Part shown: positions 29,044 through 37,273 of the stretch, piece after piece | Position numbering within the stretch: position 1 is the first letter of the stretch | How the letters are laid out: each line of letters opens with the position of its first letter | Assembly (NCBI RefSeq): GCF_002899825.2 | Contig: NZ_PPED02000002.1 | Coordinates: forward strand, 937,631-1,001,630 | Direction of reading: 5' to 3' | Length of the DNA: 64,000 bases | Source: Chryseobacterium phosphatilyticum | Lineage (GTDB): Bacteria; Bacteroidota; Bacteroidia; Flavobacteriales; Weeksellaceae | Notes under the pieces: generated by a model | Database searches by the model: none | Told to the model about the DNA's origin: nothing | Seen by the model: the letters and a program-made list of their open reading frames with translations, nothing else | Position numbers and translations under genes: made by a program

Positions 29044-29808
29044 ATGAGAATTGCCATTATAGAAGACGAATTGCTGGCTGTTAATTATCTGAAAAATCTT
29101 TTGGATAATCAGAACATTATTCCTGTCACCGAAATCGTTATTCTTCGTTCAAAAAAACAGGCAATTGAATTTTTTGAAAATAATGCTGCTGATCTTATCT
29201 TTATGGATATCCATTTGGGTGATGGAATGAGTCTGGAGATCTTTGAGCATGTAGAGTTGTTTACGCCTGTTATTTTCATTACGGCATTTGATGAGTATGC
29301 AATGAGGGTGTTCAAACATTTTACCATAGATTACCTTCTGAAACCTTTTGAGGAAACCGATTTGCATAAAGCCTTGCAAAAATTCATTTCAATCCGTAAT
29401 AATTTTGACCCTGAACCCGTGCTGAAGTCGATGTCTACATTGCATCAGGCTAATGATCAGGAAATGATGAAACGTTTTATGGTGAGAGAAGGGAATAAGT
29501 TGAAGTCTATAGATGAACACAATACAGCCTATTTTTTTGCATCGGGAAAATATCTGTTTCTGGCGACCAAGGATCACCAGACCTATATTTATGATGATAC
29601 CATTAAAGATATTATTCAAAAATTGAATCCACAGATTTTCTTTAAAATAAACCGTAAGTTTATCGTCAATAAGGAATCTGTCACTGAAATTATCAAGCAT
29701 TCTAGCCAGAAAGTAGAACTTAAGCTTTCTCCTGAACCTGAAGTGAATGCAGAGGTTTTTATCAGCAAAATACAGATTTCCGAATGTCTGAGCTGGCTGA
29801 ATAGCTGA
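29044..29808 (+). CDS. LytTR-family response regulator
   Basis: A 254-residue regulator. The receiver domain (1-120) has acidic Glu7/Asp8, phospho-acceptor Asp55 in FMDIHLGDG, and the Thr/Lys landmarks (VIFITAFDEYA, LLKPFEE). The LytTR DNA-binding domain occupies about 150-250, with FMVREGNKLKSI and FFKINRKFIVNKESV. ATG 29044 starts directly with the receiver; the longer frame from 28999 runs through the terminator. It is the expected partner of the LytS-type kinase at 19991, from which it is separated by the protease-SusCD operon it most likely controls. Confidence 0.92.
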   Translation: MRIAIIEDELLAVNYLKNLLDNQNIIPVTEIVILRSKKQAIEFFENNAADLIFMDIHLGDGMSLEIFEHVELFTPVIFITAFDEYAMRVFKHFTIDYLLKPFEETDLHKALQKFISIRNNFDPEPVLKSMSTLHQANDQEMMKRFMVREGNKLKSIDEHNTAYFFASGKYLFLATKDHQTYIYDDTIKDIIQKLNPQIFFKINRKFIVNKESVTEIIKHSSQKVELKLSPEPEVNAEVFISKIQISECLSWLNS

Positions 29809-29834
29809 GGTAGAATCATCCGGAATGGGTAAAG

Positions 29835-31547
29835 CTAGCCTTCGTTATTGAGACGATTAAGGAAGTAAGTAGGGGGGATATGGTACTTCTCCTGGAAATT
29901 TTTTGTAAACGTCTGAGTCGTATTATATCCTGCATTTTCTGCAGTTTTCTGAATGCTGATATATCTTGTCTTGGGTTTGTTTTTCCACTGAGATACAATA
30001 TGATCCAACCTTAGTTCATTAAGGTATTCATTGAAGCTTTTTTTCTTATAAAAATTAATAATCTTAGATAAATAGACTGTATTGGTTCCACATAGTTTCG
30101 CCATTGCGGCAAGTGAAATATTTTTTTTAAGAAACTGTTTTTCTTTTTCAAAATCAGACAATATCTTAAGAACATTTTCAACGATTAATGGGTTGATTCC
30201 CAGGTGATCATTAATGATGGAGTCGTCATTTGCACTTTCTGTTATCTCATTTCTGAAAATGGGTTTTTCATTTTGATTTTCAGTGAAATCTTTATTATAT
30301 AATGGCAAGTACTGTTTTTTGATGAAATATTTTCTACGTAAAAATAGTAAAACTAACATAAGTGTGAGAAATAGACCAATCAGACTAAAATATATAAATC
30401 TTTCCCACATAATTTTATCTTTCAGGATTTCCTTTTCCTCATATAACTTTTTGGTATCATATTCTTTGTTTAAAGTAGAATTCAGATATTTATAATCTTT
30501 TTCATATGCCTTATCCAGTGTGATAAGTTTGTCTATATATTCCAGCTGTTTATGAGAATCATTTCTTTCCGAATAATAGCGGATGAGCATTTCAAAAGCT
30601 GGCCGAAACTTTGGATCTAATTTTTGAGTTTCATTATACTCATGATCAAGCAGCAGGAAATAAGGGAGTGCTTCTTCTTTTTTTTCCATTTTCCAAAGGG
30701 ACATCCCTATGTAAAATTTATCCGTAAGATGTTTCCATGTGTCACTATATAATCGAATAGCCTCCTGAAGTTTAAAAACTGATGCGCTGTATTTTTTCTG
30801 ATAATAAAGATCGGTACCCTCAGAAGAGATAAAATAAGCATAATATTCTTTAAAGTCCGGATTGTTTTTTACAAATTCAATTCCTTCCTGAATAAGATCT
30901 TTATTGATACGGAAATTTGAAAGGTGGCTGTTTGTTTCTATTAAGGATATTAAAGAATAAAGGTAATAATAAGCATAATGGGTATCTTCGATTTTTTCAT
31001 GATGTTTTCTGAAGAACGAAACACAATTTGTTAACAATACATGGGCTTCCCGATAAAGTCCCAGATAGGATTTTGTCTGGGCAATTTGATATTCAGCATT
31101 ATGAATTAAATAGGGGTTTTTGTTTTTTTTTATATAATCATATCCTTTAATAAATGCATCCAGGGCCTTCGGGTAATTTTCATTATTAGCATAGGACATT
31201 CCGAGAGACAAATAACTATCACCAATAATATTGTTGTCATTTATCTTTTTGGCAATAATAACGATACTGTCCCCATAAGTAATCTGTTCATTTCCTCTGG
31301 TACTGAAGGTAGCGAGAACATAGCCTCTTCTTGTTTTTTCAAAGTTATTTTCTTTCTTCGCCTTTTGTATAAAATGATGAATATATTTCCATTGTTCATC
31401 CGGTTTATTTTCCAGATTTTTTATAGCCAGTTCTAAATCAGAATAACTCAGGCTACCGATTGGCTTTTGCATTTTTTGCGAAGATTGTAATGTATAAAAT
31501 CCTCCAAAAATAAATATAGTAAGAAAAATATACTTCAGGTTATTCAT
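29835..31547 (-). CDS. TPR-containing membrane AraC-type regulator
   Basis: A 570-residue protein with an N-terminal signal or TM segment, about 330 residues of TPR-like helices, a TM segment near residue 375-395, and a C-terminal AraC HTH. The HTH has LAAMAKLCGTNTVYLSKII and AENAGYNTTQTFTKNFQEKY, read in parts. Such proteins are widespread in Chryseobacterium and relatives, with the TPR part on the periplasmic side. ATG 31547 is chosen because it begins the hydrophobic segment; ATG 31589 adds 14 residues. It is divergent from the lipoprotein and peptide-maturation genes and is a candidate regulator of them (inference from position). Confidence 0.87.
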   Translation of the reverse strand: MNNLKYIFLTIFIFGGFYTLQSSQKMQKPIGSLSYSDLELAIKNLENKPDEQWKYIHHFIQKAKKENNFEKTRRGYVLATFSTRGNEQITYGDSIVIIAKKINDNNIIGDSYLSLGMSYANNENYPKALDAFIKGYDYIKKNKNPYLIHNAEYQIAQTKSYLGLYREAHVLLTNCVSFFRKHHEKIEDTHYAYYYLYSLISLIETNSHLSNFRINKDLIQEGIEFVKNNPDFKEYYAYFISSEGTDLYYQKKYSASVFKLQEAIRLYSDTWKHLTDKFYIGMSLWKMEKKEEALPYFLLLDHEYNETQKLDPKFRPAFEMLIRYYSERNDSHKQLEYIDKLITLDKAYEKDYKYLNSTLNKEYDTKKLYEEKEILKDKIMWERFIYFSLIGLFLTLMLVLLFLRRKYFIKKQYLPLYNKDFTENQNEKPIFRNEITESANDDSIINDHLGINPLIVENVLKILSDFEKEKQFLKKNISLAAMAKLCGTNTVYLSKIINFYKKKSFNEYLNELRLDHIVSQWKNKPKTRYISIQKTAENAGYNTTQTFTKNFQEKYHIPPTYFLNRLNNEG

Positions 31548-31794
31548 TTTTAATTGTATAGCAGGATAAAAATAAATAATTTTTTCCATTAATGGTGATA
31601 AAAATTTAAATTACTCAAAAACAATATGTTATGAATTGTTATTTATGGTTTTATTGTTATTTTTTATTAAAATAGAGTTCTTATTACTGGATATATGATT
31701 TTTTTTTTTCGGGATAGTATTGAGATTGCTCTCAGATTTTGTGAATTTCATTTTACGTGTATACATTTCAAAACAGAAAACAAAACTAATTTTT

Positions 31795-32022
31795 ATGGAA
31801 AAAGCTAAATTTTATTTTATGCTTGCTTTAGCTTTGGTTATCATGAACTCTTGTACGGATGAGCGTGAACCGGATGTAACCAGCCCTTCTATGCAAAATT
31901 CTGAAAAAATATACGAAGGGAAAGTAAATGATTCTGAAGCAACTGAAAATACACAACAGACTTCCGCGGAAGTTTTAAATCCTGTTGTAGAAGATCCAAA
32001 GAATATTCCCCCGAAAAAATAA
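31795..32022 (+). CDS. Small lipoprotein, unknown function
   Basis: A 75-residue protein with a lipoprotein signal peptide (Cys20 in IMNSC) and a short, polar, disordered tail rich in Glu, Thr and Pro. I do not recognise a family; similar tiny lipoproteins often flank TPR-AraC genes in this group. ATG 31795 begins the signal peptide; the open frame upstream to 31720 is not signal-like. It precedes the peptide precursor gene by 185 bases, with a terminator in between, so it is probably a separate transcript. Confidence 0.7.
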   Translation: MEKAKFYFMLALALVIMNSCTDEREPDVTSPSMQNSEKIYEGKVNDSEATENTQQTSAEVLNPVVEDPKNIPPKK

Positions 32023-32053
32023 AACGGTTTCGCTGCTGACGAAAATCGTTTTT
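32021..32053 (+). terminator. Probable terminator after the small lipoprotein
   Basis: An imperfect stem (AAAACGG...TTTCG with CGAAAATCGTTTT) with a seven-base loop ends in a T run. It separates the lipoprotein from the peptide cassette. Confidence 0.55.
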
Positions 32054-32120
32054 AAATCAATGAATTTATCAGATGGAGTAATTTGTAGAGTACTATACAG
32101 GTGAAACATTTTATAATATC

Positions 32121-32130
32121 CCTTGCAAGG
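32121..32130. promoter_or_regulatory. Palindrome upstream of the RiPP precursor
   Basis: CCTTGCAAGG is a perfect 10-bp palindrome 77 bases before the precursor start codon, in the gap between the lipoprotein terminator and the peptide cassette. It could be an operator for the cassette; nothing else supports this. Confidence 0.25.
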
Positions 32131-32207
32131 AAAGTGTGAAAAAAGTCGAAAGAATTATACACTTCAAAAACCATGATTCTACCATCTAATTACTAAAATT
32201 AATTAAA

Positions 32208-32351
32208 ATGAAAAATTCAAAATTACAAAACCTGCTGACTAAAATTTCAGGAGACGTGACAACATTGAAAGAAGGAGAATTATCTTCAATAAAAGGTGGA
32301 ACTGCACCTCTTAATCTGGCATGCAACTCCGGATGCCTGGCTAAGCAATAG
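32208..32351 (+). CDS. RiPP precursor peptide with GG leader
   Basis: A 47-residue peptide, unmistakably a modified-peptide precursor by sequence and place. The leader (1-31) is charged and ends in the double-glycine cleavage motif LSSIKGG, with hydrophobic residues at the usual positions. The predicted core is TAPLNLACNSGCLAKQ, 16 residues, with Cys39 and Cys43 in a CxxxC arrangement. The radical SAM/SPASM maturase begins 55 bases later and a C39-peptidase exporter completes the cassette. A thioether link from a cysteine is the commonest outcome for rSAM/SPASM enzymes acting on Cys-bearing cores, but a disulfide or another modification is equally open. Confidence 0.85.
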   Translation: MKNSKLQNLLTKISGDVTTLKEGELSSIKGGTAPLNLACNSGCLAKQ

Positions 32352-32406
32352 AACCTGAAGCTAAAAAAAATTCAAACAGACCGATTGTGTTTAATGTCTC
32401 TAAACT

Positions 32407-33792
32407 ATGAACACTTTTCCTTTAATTTTAAAAGTGAACCCCATGAACTATAAATTATCCCATTATACTGTTTCTACTCAGGTTTCGGAAGACAAATACG
32501 TTGTCTTTTCGACAAGAAGCTGTAAAGTTCTTCTTTTACAGAAAGAAAATTATCATTCTTTGATGAACGGACACTTTGAAAAAATTAATGCTGATATAAA
32601 AAATCAGCTGATTACTGCTGTGATTTTAGTTCCTCTTTTCGAAGATGAGCTTACGGAAATTGTTGAAGAAAATAAAATGATGATTGAAGCAAACGATGTG
32701 CTTTATCAGGTTATACAACCTTCTTCCAACTGCCAGTTGGGCTGTGATTACTGTGGGCAACAGCATACCAAAAATGACTTGCAGGCTAAGGATTATGAAA
32801 AATTAATTGAACGATTAAAATATAAGCTTTCTTTAAAAGAATATAAAGGTTTGTTTATTGGCTGGTTTGGCGGAGAGCCTCTGATGAGTCTGCAAACTCT
32901 AAGAAAAGTAACGGGAAAGTTGAAAGAATTAACCTCAGATTTAGGAATTGGTTATAGTGCTAAAATAACGACCAATGGATTAGCATTGAAAAAAAATATA
33001 TTTCTGGAGCTGGTCAATGAACATGCCGTAAAGACCATAGAGGTGACTCTGGATGGAACTGCTGAATTTCATGATAAAAGAAGGTTTGTAAAATCAGGGG
33101 AAAATTCTTTTGATCTTATTTTTAAAAATCTCGTGGATATTTTCAGTATCGAAAATTATAAAGATCTGGGCGCTAATATTTCTATCCGCTGCAATGTGGA
33201 TAGTACTAATTATCAGGCTGTAGTACCATTGTTACAATTGATGCATGAACATGGCTTTCAGGATAAAATTTCATTTTTCTATGTGGCGCCTATTCATTCA
33301 TGGGGGAACGAAGCCCATTTGGTCTCATTAGAGAAGGAAACCTTCGCAGAGAAAGAAATAGAATGGATTCTGGAACAATATAAATACGGCTTTTCACCAT
33401 CTATTCTTCCCGTTAGAAATCATGAATTGTGTATGATTACAAGTTTAGATGCCGAATTAATAGATGCCTACGGCAATATGTATAATTGTACGGAAGTCTC
33501 CTATGTTCCTGTCTACGAAAATACACCCTATAAAATTGGTAACATAAAAGATATTGAAATTGATCAGAAGTTTAATTCCTTACATCTGCAAAACTGGAAT
33601 GATATTGTACATACTGATCAAAAGGGATACCCATGCTACACCTGCAAAATGTTTCCGGTCTGTGGCGGAGGATGTCCAAAATCATGGGAAGAAGGAATTA
33701 TGGCCTGTCCTTCCAATAAATTTAATATCCAGGATAAACTGGCCATTAATTATATCATTCAGGAAAAAGGGACAGAATATCTAATGAGTTAA
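32407..33792 (+). CDS. Radical SAM/SPASM peptide maturase
   Basis: A 461-residue enzyme predicted to modify the precursor encoded just upstream. The radical SAM cluster motif is Cys109-x3-Cys113-x2-Cys116 (CQLGCDYC), followed by the glycine-rich GWFGGEPL segment and the ITTNGLAL strand. The C-terminal SPASM domain is complete: C-x13-G-x4-C (from ELC to MYNC), then C-x2-C-x5-C-x3-C (PCYTCKMFPVCGGGC) and a last Cys in MACPS, enough for two auxiliary [4Fe-4S] clusters. The first 100 residues may bind the leader. ATG 32407 and ATG 32443 are both possible starts. Confidence 0.92.
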   Translation: MNTFPLILKVNPMNYKLSHYTVSTQVSEDKYVVFSTRSCKVLLLQKENYHSLMNGHFEKINADIKNQLITAVILVPLFEDELTEIVEENKMMIEANDVLYQVIQPSSNCQLGCDYCGQQHTKNDLQAKDYEKLIERLKYKLSLKEYKGLFIGWFGGEPLMSLQTLRKVTGKLKELTSDLGIGYSAKITTNGLALKKNIFLELVNEHAVKTIEVTLDGTAEFHDKRRFVKSGENSFDLIFKNLVDIFSIENYKDLGANISIRCNVDSTNYQAVVPLLQLMHEHGFQDKISFFYVAPIHSWGNEAHLVSLEKETFAEKEIEWILEQYKYGFSPSILPVRNHELCMITSLDAELIDAYGNMYNCTEVSYVPVYENTPYKIGNIKDIEIDQKFNSLHLQNWNDIVHTDQKGYPCYTCKMFPVCGGGCPKSWEEGIMACPSNKFNIQDKLAINYIIQEKGTEYLMS

Positions 33793-33796
33793 CGCA

Positions 33797-34687
33797 ATGG
33801 AAGATAATACGTATATCTTAGAACTATTACAGCAGCATAAAGATCAGATATCTGCTAATCTCCTGTACTATAAGGATGATTTTCTTTTTGAGAAGGAAAT
33901 GGATAAACTTATTGATGTGGTGTGTACTGATAAAGAAGCTTTTAATTTTTACAGTCTCAATTACCATGAAGCTTTAAAAGAAGCAAGAACAGGAAATGTA
34001 CAAAAAGCAGAAATCTTAGCTATACGGGCAAAAAAATATATTGATTTTGATTCATTACAAATACAGGAAAAACATCTATATGAGCTTATCAGTCTACCTA
34101 TTCAGGCCTTTTTAAGCTATAAAAAAACAAATTATATTCTTGCAAAACAACAGACGTATGAGACGATGTTGTTTGATGAAAAATTGGAACAATATAACTC
34201 ATCCATAGCTTGTCATAAGATTCAGCAGTTGCATAATATTGCAAGAATTGAAATGAAGGAATTGAATACTGAATATGCATTGGAGATATTTAATTCATTA
34301 TACAGGTGTTTAATGTTATCAGAAAAAGTAACTTATCGTGACGTTAATTTTTATTATGCAGATCGTTCTGAATCTTTAAAAAAATTAAGAAAGCTAATGT
34401 TGGTACAGATTACCAATGAATATATCCCTTTTTTGGATCAGTTTAAAAATAAAACAGAAATTCTGGATCGTACTTTCGGTGAGATTCTTTTGAAGGAAAA
34501 CACCGTAAAAGATGAATTGAAGAGTCTTTTGTATTGGGTAAAACTTAAAAAAAATATAAGTAATCATGAGGAATTGAGTATGGATTTACTTAAAAAATTT
34601 ATTGCGGGATCAACTGATTACACGTCTACGATAGCCATAGATTCTTTGCATGATGATCTGAAAGTGACAAAACCTATGACTTATTAA
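33797..34687 (+). CDS. Unrecognised helical companion protein of the RiPP cassette
   Basis: A 296-residue protein I do not recognise. It is predominantly helical, with TPR-like amphipathic pairs (for example the AEILAIRAKKYIDFDSL and AKQQTYETMLFDEKLEQY stretches), no signal peptide, no TM segment and no catalytic motif visible. It starts 4 bases after the maturase stop and 24 bases before the exporter start, so it is firmly in the cassette. Plausible roles are leader recognition, a scaffold between maturase and exporter, or self-protection; the sequence does not choose among them. Confidence 0.8.
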   Translation: MEDNTYILELLQQHKDQISANLLYYKDDFLFEKEMDKLIDVVCTDKEAFNFYSLNYHEALKEARTGNVQKAEILAIRAKKYIDFDSLQIQEKHLYELISLPIQAFLSYKKTNYILAKQQTYETMLFDEKLEQYNSSIACHKIQQLHNIARIEMKELNTEYALEIFNSLYRCLMLSEKVTYRDVNFYYADRSESLKKLRKLMLVQITNEYIPFLDQFKNKTEILDRTFGEILLKENTVKDELKSLLYWVKLKKNISNHEELSMDLLKKFIAGSTDYTSTIAIDSLHDDLKVTKPMTY

Positions 34688-34711
34688 TAATTTTAAAAGA
34701 ACCTGTTTTTC

Positions 34712-36913
34712 ATGAATTTTATTCCTCAACATGACCAAATGGATTGTGGCCCGGCGTGCCTCGCCATGATAGCCTCTCATTATGGGGTAGATTTCGGATT
34801 GCAATATCTGAGGGATAAAAGCTTTATTACTAAAGAAGGAGTTTCATTATTAGGAATAAGTGAGGCCGCTGAAAAAATAGGAATAAAAACAGTTGCTGCA
34901 AAATCACAGCTGAAATATCTGGACAATTCCCTCTTACCTTGCATTCTCCATTGGAATCAAAACCACTTTGTGGTCTTGTACAAAATCTCAAAAAATATTT
35001 TTACGCGTAAACCGGTTTTTAAAATAGCAGATCCGGGGCATGGGTATATTAATCTTTCTGAGGAAAAGTTTAAAAAAAACTGGATTTCCGATGAAGATAA
35101 AGGAGTGGTTCTTTTTTTAGAACCAACGGAAGAGTTCTATAAACAGTCCTCTCATAAAGAAAAAAAATTATCAGTACAGTTTCTTTTGCATTATCTGAAG
35201 CCTTACAAAACTCAAATGGTTCAGATGCTTCTTCTTTTACTTGTTGGCACCCTTACGACTCTGGTGTTTCCTGTTCTCACTCAGAAATTGATGGATGACG
35301 GGGTTAGTAAAAAAGATATGTCAGTGATCTCATACATATTGATAGCACAATTGGCATTTTTTCTGGGAAATATTATTTTTAACATATTTCGTAACTGGAT
35401 CATGTTGATTGTAGGAACGAATATCAATATTCGTATTATTTCCGATTTTCTGAAAAAACTTTTAAAACTACCCATTAAGTTTTTTGATACCAAACTTATG
35501 GGAGATTTCAATCAACGGATACAAGATCACGAACGTATAGAAAGCTTTCTCACTTCGCAAAGTCTCATTACCTTATTTTCGGCAATTACGTTTACCGTTT
35601 TTTTTGGAGTTCTTTGGTATTATGATCTTACTATTTTATTGGTCTATATGGCTTTAACTTCCATATCAATTGTATGGTCTTTGTTTTGGATGAAGAAAAG
35701 AAAAATGCTTGATTATTTTCGTTTCCAGCAAAGAAGCGAAAATCAGGAGTCTGTCTATGAGATCATCAGCGGAGTGTCGGAAATGAAACTTAACCAGTTT
35801 GAAGATTACAAACGTAAAAGGTGGGAAGAAATACAACAAAAACTGCTAAAAACAAATGTAAGAATCCTGAAAGTAGACCAGATACAAATGTCCGGATTTG
35901 AATTTATCAATCAACTGAAAAATATTATTGTTACCTTTTTGGCTGCTTCTTTTGTTGTAAAGGGAAGTATGACGTTAGGAGAATTATTGAGTGTTTCTTA
36001 TATTATCGGACAGATGAATTCTCCGGTCAATGAACTTATTCAATTCTTTCGATCACTACAGGATGCTAAATTAAGCTTATCCAGGTTGCATGAAGTACAC
36101 GATTATCATGAAGAGGAAGAAGAAGGTCAGGTCCCCTTATTAAGTGAAAAATACACTGAGCAAAATGGTATACAACGAGGGATCTATTGTAAAAATGTAT
36201 CTTTCCAGTATGAAGGTCCCCGATCTCCTCATGTTTTAAAAAATATCAATCTTTTTATTCCCGAAGGAAAAATGACGGCAATAGTAGGGGCGAGTGGAAG
36301 CGGGAAGACCACTCTGATGAAAATATTTCTGAAATTTTACGAGCCGGTAGAAGGTGAGATTTTCTTTAATCATTTAAATGCGAAAGATATTTCTCCAAAA
36401 GATCTCAGAGTCAATTGTGGAACTGTAATGCAGGAAGGTTTTGTGTTTTCTGATACCATAGAGAGAAATATTGCAGCCGGAGATGAAGATATTGATTATT
36501 TAAAGCTTGAAAAAGCTTTAGATATAGCAAATATAAGGTCATTCATCGAAAAGCTGCCATTAGGGCTAAAAACAAAAATTGGTACGTCTGGTAATGGGAT
36601 TTCAGGAGGGCAAAAACAAAGAATACTTATAGCAAGAGCTGTATATAAAAATCCCCAACTTATTTTTTTTGATGAAGCAACTTCTGCTCTTGATGCAGAT
36701 AATGAAAAAGTCATTCATGATAATCTGCAGTCTTTCTTTAAAGGAAAAACGGTGGTCATTGTAGCACATAGGCTTTCTACCGTGAAAAATGCGGACCAGA
36801 TTATTGTATTGAAGCATGGGGAAATCGTTGAACAGGGAAGTCATCAGCAACTTGTTTCCAGAAAATCAGATTATTATAATCTTGTGAAGAATCAGCTGGA
36901 ACTCGGAGGCTAA
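34712..36913 (+). CDS. C39-peptidase ABC transporter (PCAT) for GG-leader peptides
   Basis: A 733-residue bifunctional exporter that cuts the leader after the double glycine and pumps out the core. The N-terminal C39 domain has Gln6, catalytic Cys12 (QMDCGPACLAM), the histidine in WNQNHFVVLYK and the Asp in IADPGHG. A six-helix TM region spans about residues 160-440. The ATPase has Walker A VGASGSGKTT, signature ISGGQKQR, Walker B LIFFDEATSALD and the H-loop in AHRLST. All catalytic residues are present. Placement directly after the maturase and companion genes defines the cassette. Confidence 0.95.
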   Translation: MNFIPQHDQMDCGPACLAMIASHYGVDFGLQYLRDKSFITKEGVSLLGISEAAEKIGIKTVAAKSQLKYLDNSLLPCILHWNQNHFVVLYKISKNIFTRKPVFKIADPGHGYINLSEEKFKKNWISDEDKGVVLFLEPTEEFYKQSSHKEKKLSVQFLLHYLKPYKTQMVQMLLLLLVGTLTTLVFPVLTQKLMDDGVSKKDMSVISYILIAQLAFFLGNIIFNIFRNWIMLIVGTNINIRIISDFLKKLLKLPIKFFDTKLMGDFNQRIQDHERIESFLTSQSLITLFSAITFTVFFGVLWYYDLTILLVYMALTSISIVWSLFWMKKRKMLDYFRFQQRSENQESVYEIISGVSEMKLNQFEDYKRKRWEEIQQKLLKTNVRILKVDQIQMSGFEFINQLKNIIVTFLAASFVVKGSMTLGELLSVSYIIGQMNSPVNELIQFFRSLQDAKLSLSRLHEVHDYHEEEEEGQVPLLSEKYTEQNGIQRGIYCKNVSFQYEGPRSPHVLKNINLFIPEGKMTAIVGASGSGKTTLMKIFLKFYEPVEGEIFFNHLNAKDISPKDLRVNCGTVMQEGFVFSDTIERNIAAGDEDIDYLKLEKALDIANIRSFIEKLPLGLKTKIGTSGNGISGGQKQRILIARAVYKNPQLIFFDEATSALDADNEKVIHDNLQSFFKGKTVVIVAHRLSTVKNADQIIVLKHGEIVEQGSHQQLVSRKSDYYNLVKNQLELGG

Positions 36914-36942
36914 TCTATATTAAATTACCCAGTGATTTAATA

Positions 36943-36971
36943 CAAAAAAACCCCTAAACTGAATTAGAGGT
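36943..36971 (-). terminator. Terminator of the first tRNA-Phe gene
   Basis: On the minus strand an 8-bp stem (one G-U pair) with a six-base loop and a T run lies 7 bases past the tRNA 3' end. It is duplicated, with one base difference in the stem, at 40524-40551. Confidence 0.8.
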
Positions 36972-36978
36972 TTTAAAG

Positions 36979-37051
36979 TGGTTTCTCCAGGAATCGAACC
37001 AGGGACACATGGATTTTCAATCCATTGCTCTACCAACTGAGCTAAGAAACC
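36979..37051 (-). tRNA. tRNA-Phe (GAA), copy 1
   Basis: A 73-nt tRNA on the minus strand with a GGTTTCT/AGAAACC acceptor stem and discriminator A. The D-arm AGCTCAGTTGGTAGAGC, anticodon loop TTGAAAA (anticodon GAA) and GGTTCGATTCC T-arm are all present. The 3' CCA is not encoded. The gene and its flanks are repeated at 40560-40632. Confidence 0.96.
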
Positions 37052-37093
37052 ATTATATTTTTGTTTGACTTACTTCGTTGTTTTAAAGTGATG

Positions 37094-37101
37094 CAAAAGT
37101 A
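37094..37101 (-). promoter_or_regulatory. -7 element of tRNA-Phe copy 1
   Basis: TACTTTTG on the minus strand fits TAnnTTTG, 42 bases upstream of the mature tRNA 5' end. The homology between the two tRNA copies stops just beyond this element. Confidence 0.55.
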
Positions 37102-37273
37102 TAATAATTTATAATATCATGCAAGTTTTTACTGCAATTTTTTTGAAAAAATATATTGATACAGCCGGTTTTGAGATTCAAAGGGTTGCTCATCAGGGTG
37201 TTTCGATATTTATTTTTTTGAATAATAAATATTGTAAAGAGTTTTTTCGGATGCGATTATCATTATCATCAGA

